The notes: generated from the sequence alone by a model not told the origin. DNA of 64,000 nucleotides from an uncultured Sedimentitalea sp. (GCA_947504115.1 CANNGH010000002.1:124001-188000), one strand, 5' to 3'; positions 30,283 to 39,600 are shown, numbered from the stretch's first letter. Program-made: numbers and translations.

Positions 30283-30588
30283 TCATTCGGCAAAGCCGCG
30301 GGCCACGCCAAGATGGTGTTCGACCAGTCCGCTCAACACGATTTCGAAACAGCGGCAATAATCCGGATCGTCAAAGCCCGGCTCATCGGCCAGAGGCCGT
30401 TTGCGCGCCGCGGCCATGAGCGAGCCATTGCCCCAAAGCGGATGCACGCGCCCGGTTTGACGCCGATAGCGGTCAGCGTGCTCGGCCTCGCGGATCACCC
30501 GCCTGCAAACGACCTCCCGCGCGTCGGGTGTGACCATCAGCAGCGCGCGTGCCGCGCTGCTGACATCTCCGTGCAAAATAGGCCGCAT
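30283..30588 (-). CDS. unknown 101-residue protein at the 3' end of the GTA operon
   Basis: I do not recognise a characterised family. The product has 101 residues, is soluble, and is rich in Arg, Ala and His. Its most distinctive segments are VHPLWGNGSLMAAARKRPL in the middle and DPDYCRCFEIVLSGLVEHHLG near the C-terminus. It starts four bases after the gp15 stop, so it is almost certainly transcribed with the GTA genes. No signal peptide or membrane helix is seen. It could be a GTA accessory gene or a neighbour caught in read-through. Confidence 0.75.
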   Translation of the reverse strand: MRPILHGDVSSAARALLMVTPDAREVVCRRVIREAEHADRYRRQTGRVHPLWGNGSLMAAARKRPLADEPGFDDPDYCRCFEIVLSGLVEHHLGVARGFAE

Positions 30589-30592
30589 GCCG

Positions 30593-33500
30593 TCAAACCG
30601 GCAATCTGGCGATCACGCCGGGACCGGGCCCGTAGCGCGCGGAAATCTGTGCCACCTCGACATGAACCGAGGCATCAACGGCGTCCTGCGCCTGCATCGC
30701 GACGGAATAAACCCAGTCAGGCGTGTTCACCGTCACCGATCGCAGGATCGTTTCGCCTCGCCGGACCTGGACAAGATAACGTTCCTGCTCCTCGCCCATC
30801 GGCACCTCGACACCGTTCCAACTGTCCCCGTCAACGCGCGTCCGCCGGATCCAGCGTGCCCGAACGGTGCCCTCCGGTGTCCGCTCAAGACGCAGATGAC
30901 ATGGCGAGTATGGCCGCAACCCGTTGCCGTCGAACGCTTCCACCCGGTGCACATAAACCGGATCGTCATAACCGCGCCGTGCCGGGCCGATACGGTAATG
31001 CTGCGCCACCCGGCGTTGCACGCTTTTCAGGGCGATCTGCTGCACTGCCCCCTCCAGCAGGACGAACCACGACCCCGCAGGCCAGACGTCAGGCATGAGG
31101 GCGTCACTGCCCAACTGGCCCCGCAGGCGACCGGACAGCCACCAGGTATCGCGCTCGATCAGATCGGCTTGCCGGAACTGGAACAGTTCCCACCGGTCGC
31201 CCGATCCATCGCCGATGGCTGCGAGGTTCGCACCGTTCAGTAACGCCTCGCGGCTGCGACTCTCCAGCGCGCCGTTGAACAGCCTGACCTGAAGCGGCGC
31301 CCCGTTGTCCCAAAGCCCGGATCTGGCCCGATGCAGCGGCGTTTGAGTCTGGCCCATTGTCGCGCGCGCGGCGATGATTTCGTTCAGCGCATAATTGTCA
31401 TCGCTGCCCGACGTGTAAACCGCCACCGATCCGGGCCATGGCGTGGCCGTTACAGCAAGATGCGGTGCGTGCGGGACCTCGTCCCCGCTCATCAACGGCA
31501 GATCCATGAACAGCGGCAAAACCGGAACCAGAGGTTCGAAGGCGCTTTGGACGGGATCATCATCCGCCATTTCCGATGGGGAATAGACGTCCGGCTCTAT
31601 CCTGACGGCCTCGATCAACTGAAGCGCCGATTGCTCGACACGGTCGATACGGTAGAGGCTGTCACCCTCCCCTGCATCCGCCGGAAGACGCACGACATCG
31701 CCCGCGCCCCAGGCCATCCGCGAAGGCGGCAGCGCGAACCGCACGGTTTCGCGGGCCACACGCGCTTCGGTCAGCCAGCGTTCGACTGTCTGGCGCCCTT
31801 CGGCGCGGGTCATCGCCAACGGCAATTCGCTGGTCGTGACCGCGTGGGTCGCTGCATCGGGCAGAACCGCTTCTTCCGTGGCGACACCATGATCCGCACC
31901 TGACTTGATGAAACGCACCCGCACGCGACCGGACAGGTCCGCCTCGCTGTCACGCACCTGATCGACCAATCCGTCGATCTCATCGGTTTCCGCAAACGTT
32001 TGGCGATCCAGGTCACGCGGTCTGGCGATACCCCGCATGACGAATTTCAGAATACCATCCCGCTCGATCGCATCGAACCCGTAGCGCAGCATCAGCGGCT
32101 GCAAGGCCTTGCGCGCGTCTGCGACCTCTTCCATCGTATAGCCGCGCACGATTCCATGCAGCATCGACGTGTCGATTGCCGTCACCCCCGTGCGCTGACA
32201 GATCTCATGGACGACCGATGCCAGCGTCCGGCTTGCCGTGCGCCCATTCAGCCAATGGCCGCGCGCATGGTTCGCACCGTCGCTCCATTGTTCGCGATTG
32301 TTGGGAAAAACCGGAAACGGGCGCGCATCCCAAGCCCAGACATAAGCGTTTGCGAGATCCAGCATCGGCGCGTCGTAAAGCGGAGATATCGGGTTGTTTT
32401 CCGCCTTTCGCCAATGGCCCAGAACCGCCTCCAGATACCGGCGCTGGATCAGGTCGTCGCGCTGGCCGTTGGAATATTCCGGCAGGCTGGATTCCGACGA
32501 CTTGCTGTCGAGGAACTTGTTGGGCTGGTTGGTCCCCTTGTCCACTGCCGCGCAGCCGAATTCCGTAAACCAGATCGGTTTGGATCGCGGCACCCACGCG
32601 GTCGGCGCAGTCTGACGAACCCCGCCGATGCGTTCGTGATGCGTGTTCTGCCACCAGTTGCGAATATCCTTGTAGCGCCAGATCCACGGCTCATCATGGT
32701 CATCGTCGGAAATCGGCGTGCGGATCTGCGCCGCCCGCGCCTCGGGCGAATGGTAAAACCAGTCGTACCCTTCGCCACCCTCGACGTTCGCCTCAAGATA
32801 CCCGTGTTCATGGATGCTGTGCCAACCGGCCGCGGCATCGGCATGATCGTCCCCGTCGCGCCAATCCGACAGCGGCATGTAATTGTCGATTCCGACGAAA
32901 TCGATGTCGCCATCGGCCCAAAGCGGATCGAGATGGAAATACCGATCACCGCTGCCGTCCTGCGGCTGATAGCCCCAGTATTCCGACCAATCCGCCGCAT
33001 AGCCGATTTTCGTTTCGGGCCCAAGCAGCACGCGAACCTCGCTGGCAAGCGCGCGCAACGCCGCGACGGCGACAAATCCATCCTGCCCGCGGATCTGCGT
33101 CAGACCGCGCATTTCCGATCCGATGCAAAAGGAATCGACCCCACCGGCGGCTGCGCACAGCGCCGCATAGTGCAGAATGAAACGGCGCAGGCTCCATTCC
33201 TGCGGGCCATTATAAAGCACCTGCCCCGGCCTGACCTGAAAATCACTGGCCCTGGCCGAACCGAAAAACGCCGCGACCTGCTGGGCCGCCTGCGCCGTCC
33301 CGTCCGGCGATCCGTCCCGCCCCGGTGCCATCGACAGCGTAATCCGCCCGCGCCACGGCAATGCCGGCTGGTTTTCGGCTCCGGTCCAAGGATCAAGCAG
33401 CCCGTTCCCCTCCTGCTGATCCATCAGGATGAACGGATAGAACATCACCCGTTGGCCCTTTTCGCGAAGGTGCCGGATCGCTTCGATGACCGACCGGTCG

Positions 33501-34522
33501 GCCGGGGTGCCGCCATAGATCGGACGCCCGGCTTTCTGCGCAATCTCCTCTGCCGCGCCGCGGTTCAGCCCCGAAACCTGCCAACGCATGTTGCTGCCTT
33601 CATACGCCTTGCGCTCGACCTTGGGTTTTATCCGGCACTCGCCACAGCGCAGGTCATCGCCGAACCAGGATACCACGAGCGAGGTCGCCCCGCAGCTTGG
33701 CAGTTCCTCGTTCAGGGCATCCACGGAGGTGACAAAATCGCTCTTGCCCGATGGCGAATGCGTATTAGCCGGCCACGCGCTGCCCGGCCCGTCCGAGTAA
33801 TAGACCGGGGTCGTCGCCAGCGCGTATTCTCCGGTGCCGGGTATCATCGCGACGCCTTCGATCAATTGACCGGGATCTTCCGCGAACCCCGGCGCACCGG
33901 GTTGCTCGGCCCGAATGACCTCGAACGAGAATTGCGGAACGCGGTTGCCGAACCGCTCCAGCGGCAGATCCTCGATCACCACATAGGCCGTGCCGCGATA
34001 CGCCGGCACCATGCCCGCACCCTCGACCGCTTCCATGGTCGGATCGGGCGACTGATCCAGTGTTCCGGAATAGATGCGCAGATTCAGATCATCGCGCGCG
34101 ATCTCTTCGCCATCTGCCCACCCCCGCCCGACGGTCTGGATCTCGCCCTCGCACAGCGCGACCGCCAGCGATACCGAATAGCTGTACGCGGTCGTTTTCG
34201 GCGGTGTCGGTCCGCCCTTGCCACCCCCGCTGGTGGTCGTGGTCTCCTGAAAATCCGATGCCCAGATGACCTGTCCGCCGACGCGGCAGCGGCCATAGAC
34301 CTGTGCAATCGGCATGCCATCGCCCGCATGGGTCAGGCGAAACCTGTCGACCTTGCCGGTCTCGACGGGCGCCGACCCAGATCCGAGCAGGCGCTCGTCG
34401 ATCATCCGCCCCAATGTCGCGCCAACCGCGCGCCCCACCGCAACCGAAGACAATCCCGCGAGCGTGCCTCCGATCGAGCCACCAATGGCCGCGCCAGCAG
34501 CCGAAAGAAGTATCGTCGCCAT
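30593..34522 (-). CDS. GTA gp15, tail-tip/host-interaction protein (megatron type)
   Basis: A giant protein of 1309 residues at the distal end of the tail. It opens with a hydrophobic Gly/Ala-rich segment (ATILLSAAGAAIGGSIGGTLAGL), which in RcGTA is thought to help the tip enter the membrane. Next come phage-tail domains, then a glycoside-hydrolase-like TIM barrel at about residues 400-720 (VGIDNYMPLSDW, PIWFTEFGCAAVDKG), then tip-attachment and C-terminal receptor-contacting parts. The ATG at 34522 shares its A with the gp14 stop (TGATG); the track start is a GTG three bases earlier. No frameshift is seen over nearly 4 kb, which argues for selection on function. Confidence 0.93.
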   Translation of the reverse strand: MATILLSAAGAAIGGSIGGTLAGLSSVAVGRAVGATLGRMIDERLLGSGSAPVETGKVDRFRLTHAGDGMPIAQVYGRCRVGGQVIWASDFQETTTTSGGGKGGPTPPKTTAYSYSVSLAVALCEGEIQTVGRGWADGEEIARDDLNLRIYSGTLDQSPDPTMEAVEGAGMVPAYRGTAYVVIEDLPLERFGNRVPQFSFEVIRAEQPGAPGFAEDPGQLIEGVAMIPGTGEYALATTPVYYSDGPGSAWPANTHSPSGKSDFVTSVDALNEELPSCGATSLVVSWFGDDLRCGECRIKPKVERKAYEGSNMRWQVSGLNRGAAEEIAQKAGRPIYGGTPADRSVIEAIRHLREKGQRVMFYPFILMDQQEGNGLLDPWTGAENQPALPWRGRITLSMAPGRDGSPDGTAQAAQQVAAFFGSARASDFQVRPGQVLYNGPQEWSLRRFILHYAALCAAAGGVDSFCIGSEMRGLTQIRGQDGFVAVAALRALASEVRVLLGPETKIGYAADWSEYWGYQPQDGSGDRYFHLDPLWADGDIDFVGIDNYMPLSDWRDGDDHADAAAGWHSIHEHGYLEANVEGGEGYDWFYHSPEARAAQIRTPISDDDHDEPWIWRYKDIRNWWQNTHHERIGGVRQTAPTAWVPRSKPIWFTEFGCAAVDKGTNQPNKFLDSKSSESSLPEYSNGQRDDLIQRRYLEAVLGHWRKAENNPISPLYDAPMLDLANAYVWAWDARPFPVFPNNREQWSDGANHARGHWLNGRTASRTLASVVHEICQRTGVTAIDTSMLHGIVRGYTMEEVADARKALQPLMLRYGFDAIERDGILKFVMRGIARPRDLDRQTFAETDEIDGLVDQVRDSEADLSGRVRVRFIKSGADHGVATEEAVLPDAATHAVTTSELPLAMTRAEGRQTVERWLTEARVARETVRFALPPSRMAWGAGDVVRLPADAGEGDSLYRIDRVEQSALQLIEAVRIEPDVYSPSEMADDDPVQSAFEPLVPVLPLFMDLPLMSGDEVPHAPHLAVTATPWPGSVAVYTSGSDDNYALNEIIAARATMGQTQTPLHRARSGLWDNGAPLQVRLFNGALESRSREALLNGANLAAIGDGSGDRWELFQFRQADLIERDTWWLSGRLRGQLGSDALMPDVWPAGSWFVLLEGAVQQIALKSVQRRVAQHYRIGPARRGYDDPVYVHRVEAFDGNGLRPYSPCHLRLERTPEGTVRARWIRRTRVDGDSWNGVEVPMGEEQERYLVQVRRGETILRSVTVNTPDWVYSVAMQAQDAVDASVHVEVAQISARYGPGPGVIARLPV

Positions 34523-34968
34523 CACCGGATCTCCTGCGGAAAGTCAAAACATGCCACCACACGCCGCCGCCACGGCGCGCTCAACGGGCTTTCGATCACG
34601 CCATGCCCCGAATAGGCATGGACAAAGCGGGGATCATCGCCGGTCTCCGTCACGATCCCCAGATGCTTGGCCACCGATCCGGCGCGCATCCGGAACAGGA
34701 TGACGCATCCCGGCTCCAGTGCGCCCGCCCGCCGCTCAATCAGATGACGTCGCGCCGCGCGCCAAAGCCGCTCGTCCCGCTGCGGCTCGGACCAGTCCAT
34801 CGAATAGGCCGGAATTGCCTCCGGCTCGTGACCATGGAGTTCGCGCCAGACGCCCCGGATCAATCCCAGACAGTCCGTTCCCGCCCCGCATGTCGCCGCC
34901 TGATGCCGGTAGGGCGTGCCGACCCAGCGCCGCGCGGCGGCAACGATGCTCTCACGTGCCACGCTCAT
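34522..34968 (-). CDS. GTA gp14, NlpC/P60 cell-wall peptidase
   Basis: A 148-residue NlpC/P60-type cysteine peptidase that in RcGTA sits at the tail tip and opens peptidoglycan for DNA entry. The catalytic Cys is in TCGAGTDCLGLIRG near residue 33. The His is in AKHLGIVTETG near 104, and VHAYSGHGV supplies the third polar position. It begins with an ATGA overlap on gp13; the longer track ORF includes 18 residues from within gp13. Confidence 0.93.
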   Translation of the reverse strand: MSVARESIVAAARRWVGTPYRHQAATCGAGTDCLGLIRGVWRELHGHEPEAIPAYSMDWSEPQRDERLWRAARRHLIERRAGALEPGCVILFRMRAGSVAKHLGIVTETGDDPRFVHAYSGHGVIESPLSAPWRRRVVACFDFPQEIR

Positions 34969-35852
34969 CGCCGGCTCTTTCCCGTGTTCGCACCCGATCG
35001 CCTCGGCACGGCCATGACCCAATCATCGCCGGGAATATCGGGAAAACCCTGAAAATTGACCAGATTGTTGAACTTCAACCGGCAGGTCTCCATGCGCTTG
35101 TCGCATCCCGCCTCCAGCCGCACCCGGTCGCCCGGACCGATAGGGGCGCGAATCGGCTCCCACAATTCGATCAGACGGGCGTTGCCGTCGAACCGGTCAT
35201 GCTTGATCAGCCCCCACAGCCCGTTGGCGGCACCGCTCAGAACGCTCAGCCGACCGCGCGCAAACCAGCCGGGTTCAAATTCCGTCATCCCGCTCCAGCG
35301 AAAAATCCGACCGTCCTCGACATGCGCAATCGCAAGCGTTTCCGCGTATCCGGGCTGCTCTAGGTCGAACGCACAGGCCCTGTCGCCCAGCACGGCGGTG
35401 CACGGCGTTTGATAGATCCGGCCCAGCGGGCGGTTCAGCGCCTCGGTCAGCCCGCGCAACTCGGCATGGAACGCGCCGCCGCTGCGCCGCAACTGTCCGA
35501 GGGTACCGCGAAACTGCAACCAGCGCACGGTGACATCGGCCCAGTTCACCAGCCAAGCGCGCACTTCTGCCTGATCGAACCGCCCGGCCTCGATATCCTC
35601 TTCGGTGATCGCCGCGTCGCTCAACGCGCCGATCGCCTCGCTGTTGTCCACCGATAGCCCGGTGCTCTGCTGAAGCGCCATCGCCGACAATCCGGTATCG
35701 GCCCGAAATGTAAGTCCCTCGAACGCCAGCGAACAATCGTGATCGGTAAAGCCATACTGAACTCCGTCCCTGCGCGTGATCGCCCAGGCCCGGCACAACG
35801 TCGTCAGCCCGCCGGCGACATGATCCTGAAATCGCGTGTCCATGCCTGTCAT
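34965..35852 (-). CDS. GTA gp13, hub protein (DUF2163)
   Basis: A 295-residue baseplate protein of the DUF2163 family; in the RcGTA structure gp13 forms the hub between the distal tail ring and the tip. Family features include LCRAWAITRRDGVQYGFTDHD near the N-terminus, GRIYQTPCTAVLGDRACAFDL near residue 150, and CDKRMETCRLKFNNLVNFQGFP near 265. Several cysteines (CDKRMETC) resemble the conserved pairs of this family. It overlaps gp12 as TGATG and gp14 as ATGA. Confidence 0.92.
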   Translation of the reverse strand: MTGMDTRFQDHVAGGLTTLCRAWAITRRDGVQYGFTDHDCSLAFEGLTFRADTGLSAMALQQSTGLSVDNSEAIGALSDAAITEEDIEAGRFDQAEVRAWLVNWADVTVRWLQFRGTLGQLRRSGGAFHAELRGLTEALNRPLGRIYQTPCTAVLGDRACAFDLEQPGYAETLAIAHVEDGRIFRWSGMTEFEPGWFARGRLSVLSGAANGLWGLIKHDRFDGNARLIELWEPIRAPIGPGDRVRLEAGCDKRMETCRLKFNNLVNFQGFPDIPGDDWVMAVPRRSGANTGKSRR

Positions 35853-36484
35853 CACACCCGCACCTCTACAACCGGCACGTTCGGCACGTCGCCCGCCTGA
35901 AAACTGGCCACGCTGGTCTGGATGCGATCGGTATCGAACCGCACCGGCACGTCGAACTCGAATCCGGCGGTAATCTCCATCGTCTCCGCCGGAGGATGCC
36001 GAAACACGATGCGCCCCGTGGTCAGGTCCACGTCGAAATCCACCGCCTCGCGCATCTCGTCCTGCTCGATGCCGATCCGCACCGTTCCGGCCACCGGCTT
36101 GAGGATGGGCCGCGCATAGCTGAACCCGCCCGAACGATAGGTCTTGATCAGCTGGAACTCGCTGCGATGTCCGTCAGCAACCGCTATGACCTGATCGCCG
36201 AACGCCACCTCCGCCGAGGCGCGCGCCGATTTGAAGTCCGACCAGTCCTTCCAGCGGAATCCGAACATCTGCCCGCGCCGCGCCTCGAAAAACGCGATCA
36301 GCGTTTCCACGTCGTCCAGGCTACGCATCCCAAGCCCGGCATCATAACGCCGTCGGGAATGCGCCCAGGGCGTGTTGCGTTCCTCGAAGCCGTTGGCCAG
36401 CGTCACCACATCCGTGCGCCGCTCCGGCCCCCCGACCGAGCCGAAACTCAGACTCGCCGGAAATCTCACCTCGTGAAAGCTCAT
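35852..36484 (-). CDS. GTA gp12, distal tail protein (DUF2460)
   Basis: A 210-residue protein of the DUF2460 family that caps the tail tube and connects it to the hub. The N-terminal FHEVRFPASLSFGSVGGPERRTDVV and RRGQMFGFRWKDWSDFKS near residue 72 are typical. The ATG has a strong GGAAGGGG ribosome site nine bases upstream, one of the few GTA tail genes here that does not overlap its upstream neighbour. Confidence 0.93.
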   Translation of the reverse strand: MSFHEVRFPASLSFGSVGGPERRTDVVTLANGFEERNTPWAHSRRRYDAGLGMRSLDDVETLIAFFEARRGQMFGFRWKDWSDFKSARASAEVAFGDQVIAVADGHRSEFQLIKTYRSGGFSYARPILKPVAGTVRIGIEQDEMREAVDFDVDLTTGRIVFRHPPAETMEITAGFEFDVPVRFDTDRIQTSVASFQAGDVPNVPVVEVRV

Positions 36485-36508
36485 CTTGTTTTCCCCTTCC
36501 TGTCCGAA

Positions 36509-37171
36509 TTAGCGGTTGCGATTGCCGCGCCCCATGGCGCGACCCATCTGCGCGGCGATCTGCGCCTGGCTGCGGCGAAATCCCTGCACGTCGGGCGTTG
36601 TGATGTTCATCACCACGTTCACCGGCGCCGCCCCGCCCGCGCTGCGCACGCCCAGCTTGCCATCGGCCCCGCGCGCCAGCGGCATGATCGCCTCGGGTCC
36701 GGCCTCGCCCATCAATCCGCGCCCGCCGCGCATGGGAAAGCTGACCGGCCCGCTGACCACGCCCCCATTGGCAAACGGCATCACCCGCCCCTGCGCGAAA
36801 CCGGCACCATCGGCAAAGGGTAGCATTCCCTCGACCATCCCATTGACCCCGCGCGCCAGCATCCCGCCAACGTGATCGGTCACCGGTTTCATCGCCGCCG
36901 AATAGGTGGTCTGGATCATCGACCGCGCCACCGTTTCCAACGCGTCAGACAGCTTGACACCGTCGAACACCAGGCCGTCGAACGCCCGCCGCAGACCCTT
37001 GGACAAACCGCGTTCCAGCACCGCCACGTCCTTGCCGGTCGCCGCCAATGCCTCACGCATACGGCGCAATTCACTGTCAAACCCCGCCGCCATGCTGGCC
37101 GCGGCGCCAAGGCTGTCCTCCAGCGCGGCGCTCTGCTGTTCCAGATCGCCCATCGTGTCCTGCTCACTCAT
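36509..37171 (-). CDS. GTA gp11, tail tape measure protein
   Basis: A 220-residue tape measure, short because the RcGTA-type tail is short. A coiled-coil N-terminal part (MGDLEQQSAALEDSLGAAASMAAG) is followed by a central Gly/Met/Ala-rich stretch (GGMLARGVNGMVEGMLPFADGAGFAQGRVMPFANGG) and a basic C-terminus (MGRAMGRGNRNR). It starts eight bases inside the end of the chaperone-like gene; the track ORF runs further upstream in error. Confidence 0.9.
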   Translation of the reverse strand: MSEQDTMGDLEQQSAALEDSLGAAASMAAGFDSELRRMREALAATGKDVAVLERGLSKGLRRAFDGLVFDGVKLSDALETVARSMIQTTYSAAMKPVTDHVGGMLARGVNGMVEGMLPFADGAGFAQGRVMPFANGGVVSGPVSFPMRGGRGLMGEAGPEAIMPLARGADGKLGVRSAGGAAPVNVVMNITTPDVQGFRRSQAQIAAQMGRAMGRGNRNR

Positions 37172-37367
37172 CGCCCTCTCCTTTCGGCTGGTCGGGCCAG
37201 GCCGCCAGCAACGCATCCAGCCCCGCCCGCGAGAGCGGAGCGGCATCGCCGCCCTGCCCCAGCATCAATCGCAATTCCGCCGGGGTCAGACGCCAGAACA
37301 CATCCGGCGCCAGACCCAGCCCTTGCATCCCGGCCCGCATAAGCGCGGGCCAGTCGAACCCGCTCAT
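37164..37367 (-). CDS. GTA tail assembly chaperone (rcc01693 family)
   Basis: A 67-residue protein not listed under its own start in the ORF track. It is the C-terminal part of the ORF 37164..37673, beginning at an ATG that overlaps the gp10 stop as ATGA. The sequence FDWPALMRAGMQGLGLAPDVFWRLTPAELRLML matches the small rcc01693-type tail chaperone found between gp10 and gp11 in GTA clusters. It probably acts with gp10 on the tape measure during tail assembly. Confidence 0.87.
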   Translation of the reverse strand: MSGFDWPALMRAGMQGLGLAPDVFWRLTPAELRLMLGQGGDAAPLSRAGLDALLAAWPDQPKGEGDE

Positions 37368-37684
37368 TGCGGCTCGGGCACCACGAAGGCGCGTGCCAGC
37401 AACTCGGCCGCCACGCGTGCCGCTGCCAACGGCCCGCCCTCGATGTCGGCGCCACCCAGTTCGGCGGGGGCCATGTCGATGCCCCCGCCCCGCAAGCCCG
37501 CAGCGATCAGCGCCAGCACATCGCGCGCCGAAAACCCGCCGCTTTCGAACCGCTGCACCAGATCGACCAGCGATCCCGCCTCCAGCGCCTGTTCCAGTTC
37601 CGCCAGCGCACCCAGCGTCAGCTTCAGCACACGGCGCTGGCCGTCGATCACCAGCGCCGCCTCGCCCGTCCATGGATTGGCCAT
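37364..37684 (-). CDS. GTA gp10, tail tube chaperone-like protein
   Basis: A 106-residue protein of the GTA gp10 family. It reads NPWTGEAALVIDGQRRVLKLTLGALAELEQAL, followed by FSARDVLALIAAGLRGGG. Such proteins are thought to chaperone tail assembly. I use the ATG at 37684; the TTG at 37693 in the track overlaps the gp9 stop and is a possible alternative. It is followed by the small chaperone with ATGA overlap, as phage tails often have two chaperone products. Confidence 0.87.
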   Translation of the reverse strand: MANPWTGEAALVIDGQRRVLKLTLGALAELEQALEAGSLVDLVQRFESGGFSARDVLALIAAGLRGGGIDMAPAELGGADIEGGPLAAARVAAELLARAFVVPEPQ

Positions 37685-37689
37685 GGCGA

Positions 37690-38103
37690 TCAAAGCGCGG
37701 TAAAGGTCAGCGCCCCGGCGCTGGCCAGCGACAGCTCATAGGTCGCCTCGCCATTGTGACTGCCGGCATATTCGATGGAGGTCACCTGAAACGGCCCCTC
37801 GACGATACCGAAATCGGGGATGATGACCTGAAAGCCCGGCGTCAGCCCCTCGAAGAACAATTGCCGCGCGCGCTCATCCGTGCTGGCATCGCGAAACACC
37901 CCCGATCCGGAAATCGCCGCCGAGCGCACACCCGCGCCGCCCAGCAATTCACGCCAGCCGCCCTGGCTTTCCAGGCTGGTCACATCCACGCTCTCGGCGT
38001 TGAAACTGACCCGCGTAGCCCGCAGCCCCGCGATGGTCTGGAACTGCCCGTCGCCGGTCATGTCCACCTTCACCAACAGATCCTTGCCGTTCTGAGCACC
38101 CAT
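37690..38103 (-). CDS. GTA gp9, major tail (tube) protein
   Basis: A 137-residue tail-tube protein that builds the hexameric rings through which DNA passes. The GTA/TP901-1-like signature is seen in LLVKVDMTGDGQFQTIAGLRATRVSFNAESVDVTSLESQGGWRELL. It has a clear AGGAG site and does not overlap gp8, fitting the higher expression needed for a multi-copy subunit. Confidence 0.95.
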   Translation of the reverse strand: MGAQNGKDLLVKVDMTGDGQFQTIAGLRATRVSFNAESVDVTSLESQGGWRELLGGAGVRSAAISGSGVFRDASTDERARQLFFEGLTPGFQVIIPDFGIVEGPFQVTSIEYAGSHNGEATYELSLASAGALTFTAL

Positions 38104-38118
38104 ATCCGTATCTCCTGT

Positions 38119-38541
38119 TCAAACTGTCTGATTGTCTTCGACGCGCGCACGAAACCGCATATCGATCCGGCGCACGCGCCCCGCCTTGCCGGTGCGTCTG
38201 GCATCGGCCCGATCGAACCACATCCCCACCAGCCGCCCCCCCTCCAACGGCAGGTCGCGGTTCAGCAGCGCATCGCCGATCGCACCCGCCACCGCCTTGG
38301 CCCGGGCAAAGCCAGCGCCATCGCTGATCACCGACACGGTAAAGCGATGCTCCGCCCCCGCGCCGCTTATGTCCGACCGGTCCCGCACCGTTTCCGCGCC
38401 GATGCTCACATAGGTCTCGGGCACCTCGCCCATCGGCAGCGCGTCATAGATCGCCGTGCCGACCAGCGCGCTTACCGCGCTGTCGCCCAGCAGATGCTGA
38501 TACACCGCACCCTGCAGATCGCCCGCGATTGCATAGGTCAT
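38119..38541 (-). CDS. GTA gp8, tail terminator (DUF3168)
   Basis: A 140-residue DUF3168 protein that ends the tail tube at the head side. YQHLLGDSAVSALVGTAIYDALP near residue 14 and FTVSVISDGAGFARAKAVAGAIGDAL near 67 are the family segments. It starts with an ATGA overlap on gp7. The track ORF adds 54 wrong residues from the gp7 region. Confidence 0.92.
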   Translation of the reverse strand: MTYAIAGDLQGAVYQHLLGDSAVSALVGTAIYDALPMGEVPETYVSIGAETVRDRSDISGAGAEHRFTVSVISDGAGFARAKAVAGAIGDALLNRDLPLEGGRLVGMWFDRADARRTGKAGRVRRIDMRFRARVEDNQTV

Positions 38542-38876
38542 GTCGCCACCTCCTCTTCCGCGAAACAGGTCAGATACCGCCCGAACGGGTCCCGCTCGGC
38601 CACGGCCTGAATGACGAACACCCGCGCACCTTCGCGAAGGCGCTGTCCCGGCTTGGGCCGCGACGGCGCGCCAACCGGGGCAGAGCGGACCACGATCTTC
38701 CATCCGACCGTGGAAACCGGCGCGCCGGATTCGTCGCGCTCGCGTCCGGTGCGCAACGTGGCGTCACCCCACAGATTGCCCAGTACGGTCCAGGTCTCGA
38801 CATATCCGCCCGCGTTGTCGGGCTGGCGCACCGGGGTTTCCAGCGCCAGAAAGCGGGTCAGATGCGGCACGCTCAT
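38538..38876 (-). CDS. GTA gp7, head-tail stopper (head closure protein)
   Basis: A 112-residue head closure protein that seals the portal side after packaging. Family features are LETPVRQPDNAGGYVETWTVLGNLWGDA near residue 12 and FVIQAVAERDPFGRYLTCFAEEE at the end. Both ends are ATGA overlaps (with gp6 and gp8). Confidence 0.92.
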   Translation of the reverse strand: MSVPHLTRFLALETPVRQPDNAGGYVETWTVLGNLWGDATLRTGRERDESGAPVSTVGWKIVVRSAPVGAPSRPKPGQRLREGARVFVIQAVAERDPFGRYLTCFAEEEVAT

Positions 38877-39466
38877 CGTGCTACCCCCAGCCGCATCACC
38901 CGGTAACGCTGGATCAGGCTGGTCACGCCGAAAGGCATGCACCCGGCGCTCAGCGCGGTTTCATGACGGTATTCGTGATAATGCGCCGCCAGCAGCAGCA
39001 CCGCCTGGCCCAGATCGGCCGGCAGATCGCCCCAGTCCTCGGCCATGCCGGCAATCATCCGAACCACCAGTTTGCCGCCCATCGGGACCGCCGGCAGCAA
39101 GGCTCCCACGGGTCGCAAACGGGGCCGCTGGCTGTCCGGCTCCAGCCGGACGCTGTCCAACGGCAGCACGGTTTCGCTGCCGCCCGCATCCGTCGTCGTG
39201 ACGGCGGCGATTGCCAGCACCGGGGCCACCGGCAGCACCTGCCCCGCACGGTCGCGCCAGCCCGCCAGCTCCCAGCTGAACTCGCGCCGGATCAACACCT
39301 TGCCGGTGCGCGCCTCGATTGCGACAATCGCCGCTCGCAGGAACCCTCGCAGAATCCCATCCTGCAACCCGTCATCGCCAAACCCGGTTCCCAGCCGCAA
39401 ATGCGCCTTGAACTGTTCCACCGGCAGGGCCGCATCGGGCACGGTGGTTTCTTCGATCAACATCAT
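38873..39466 (-). CDS. GTA gp6, head-tail connector (adaptor)
   Basis: A 197-residue adaptor that links the portal to the stopper. LIEETTVPDAALPVEQFKAHLRLGTGFGDD at the N-terminus is characteristic of the phage connector/DNA-packaging family, as is the helical ILRGFLRAAIVAIEARTGKVLIRR. The start ATG at 39466 (or the adjacent one at 39463) follows a 171-base structured gap after the capsid gene; the track ORF crosses that gap. Confidence 0.92.
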   Translation of the reverse strand: MMLIEETTVPDAALPVEQFKAHLRLGTGFGDDGLQDGILRGFLRAAIVAIEARTGKVLIRREFSWELAGWRDRAGQVLPVAPVLAIAAVTTTDAGGSETVLPLDSVRLEPDSQRPRLRPVGALLPAVPMGGKLVVRMIAGMAEDWGDLPADLGQAVLLLAAHYHEYRHETALSAGCMPFGVTSLIQRYRVMRLGVAR

Positions 39467-39600
39467 CAATTCACATCCCATGCTCGGACCCCTCCGGGGC
39501 CAATCCAGTCTGGTCGGCAGGCGCGTGCCACCCCACGTTGCTCGGACGGAGGGGGAGCAGCTAGACAACGCGAGGGGTCTCTTCCCGGCACGCGCCCACC

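Noticed and set aside
32000-34615. 871-codon ORF antisense to gp15
   Set aside because: It is the mirror of a well-supported GTA gene in high-GC DNA; the translation is low-complexity Arg/Pro/His-rich with no domain, and there is no ribosome site.
37168-37455. 95-residue ORF over the gp10/small chaperone junction
   Set aside because: Wrong frame: the real small chaperone is in the frame of 37164..37673 starting at 37367.
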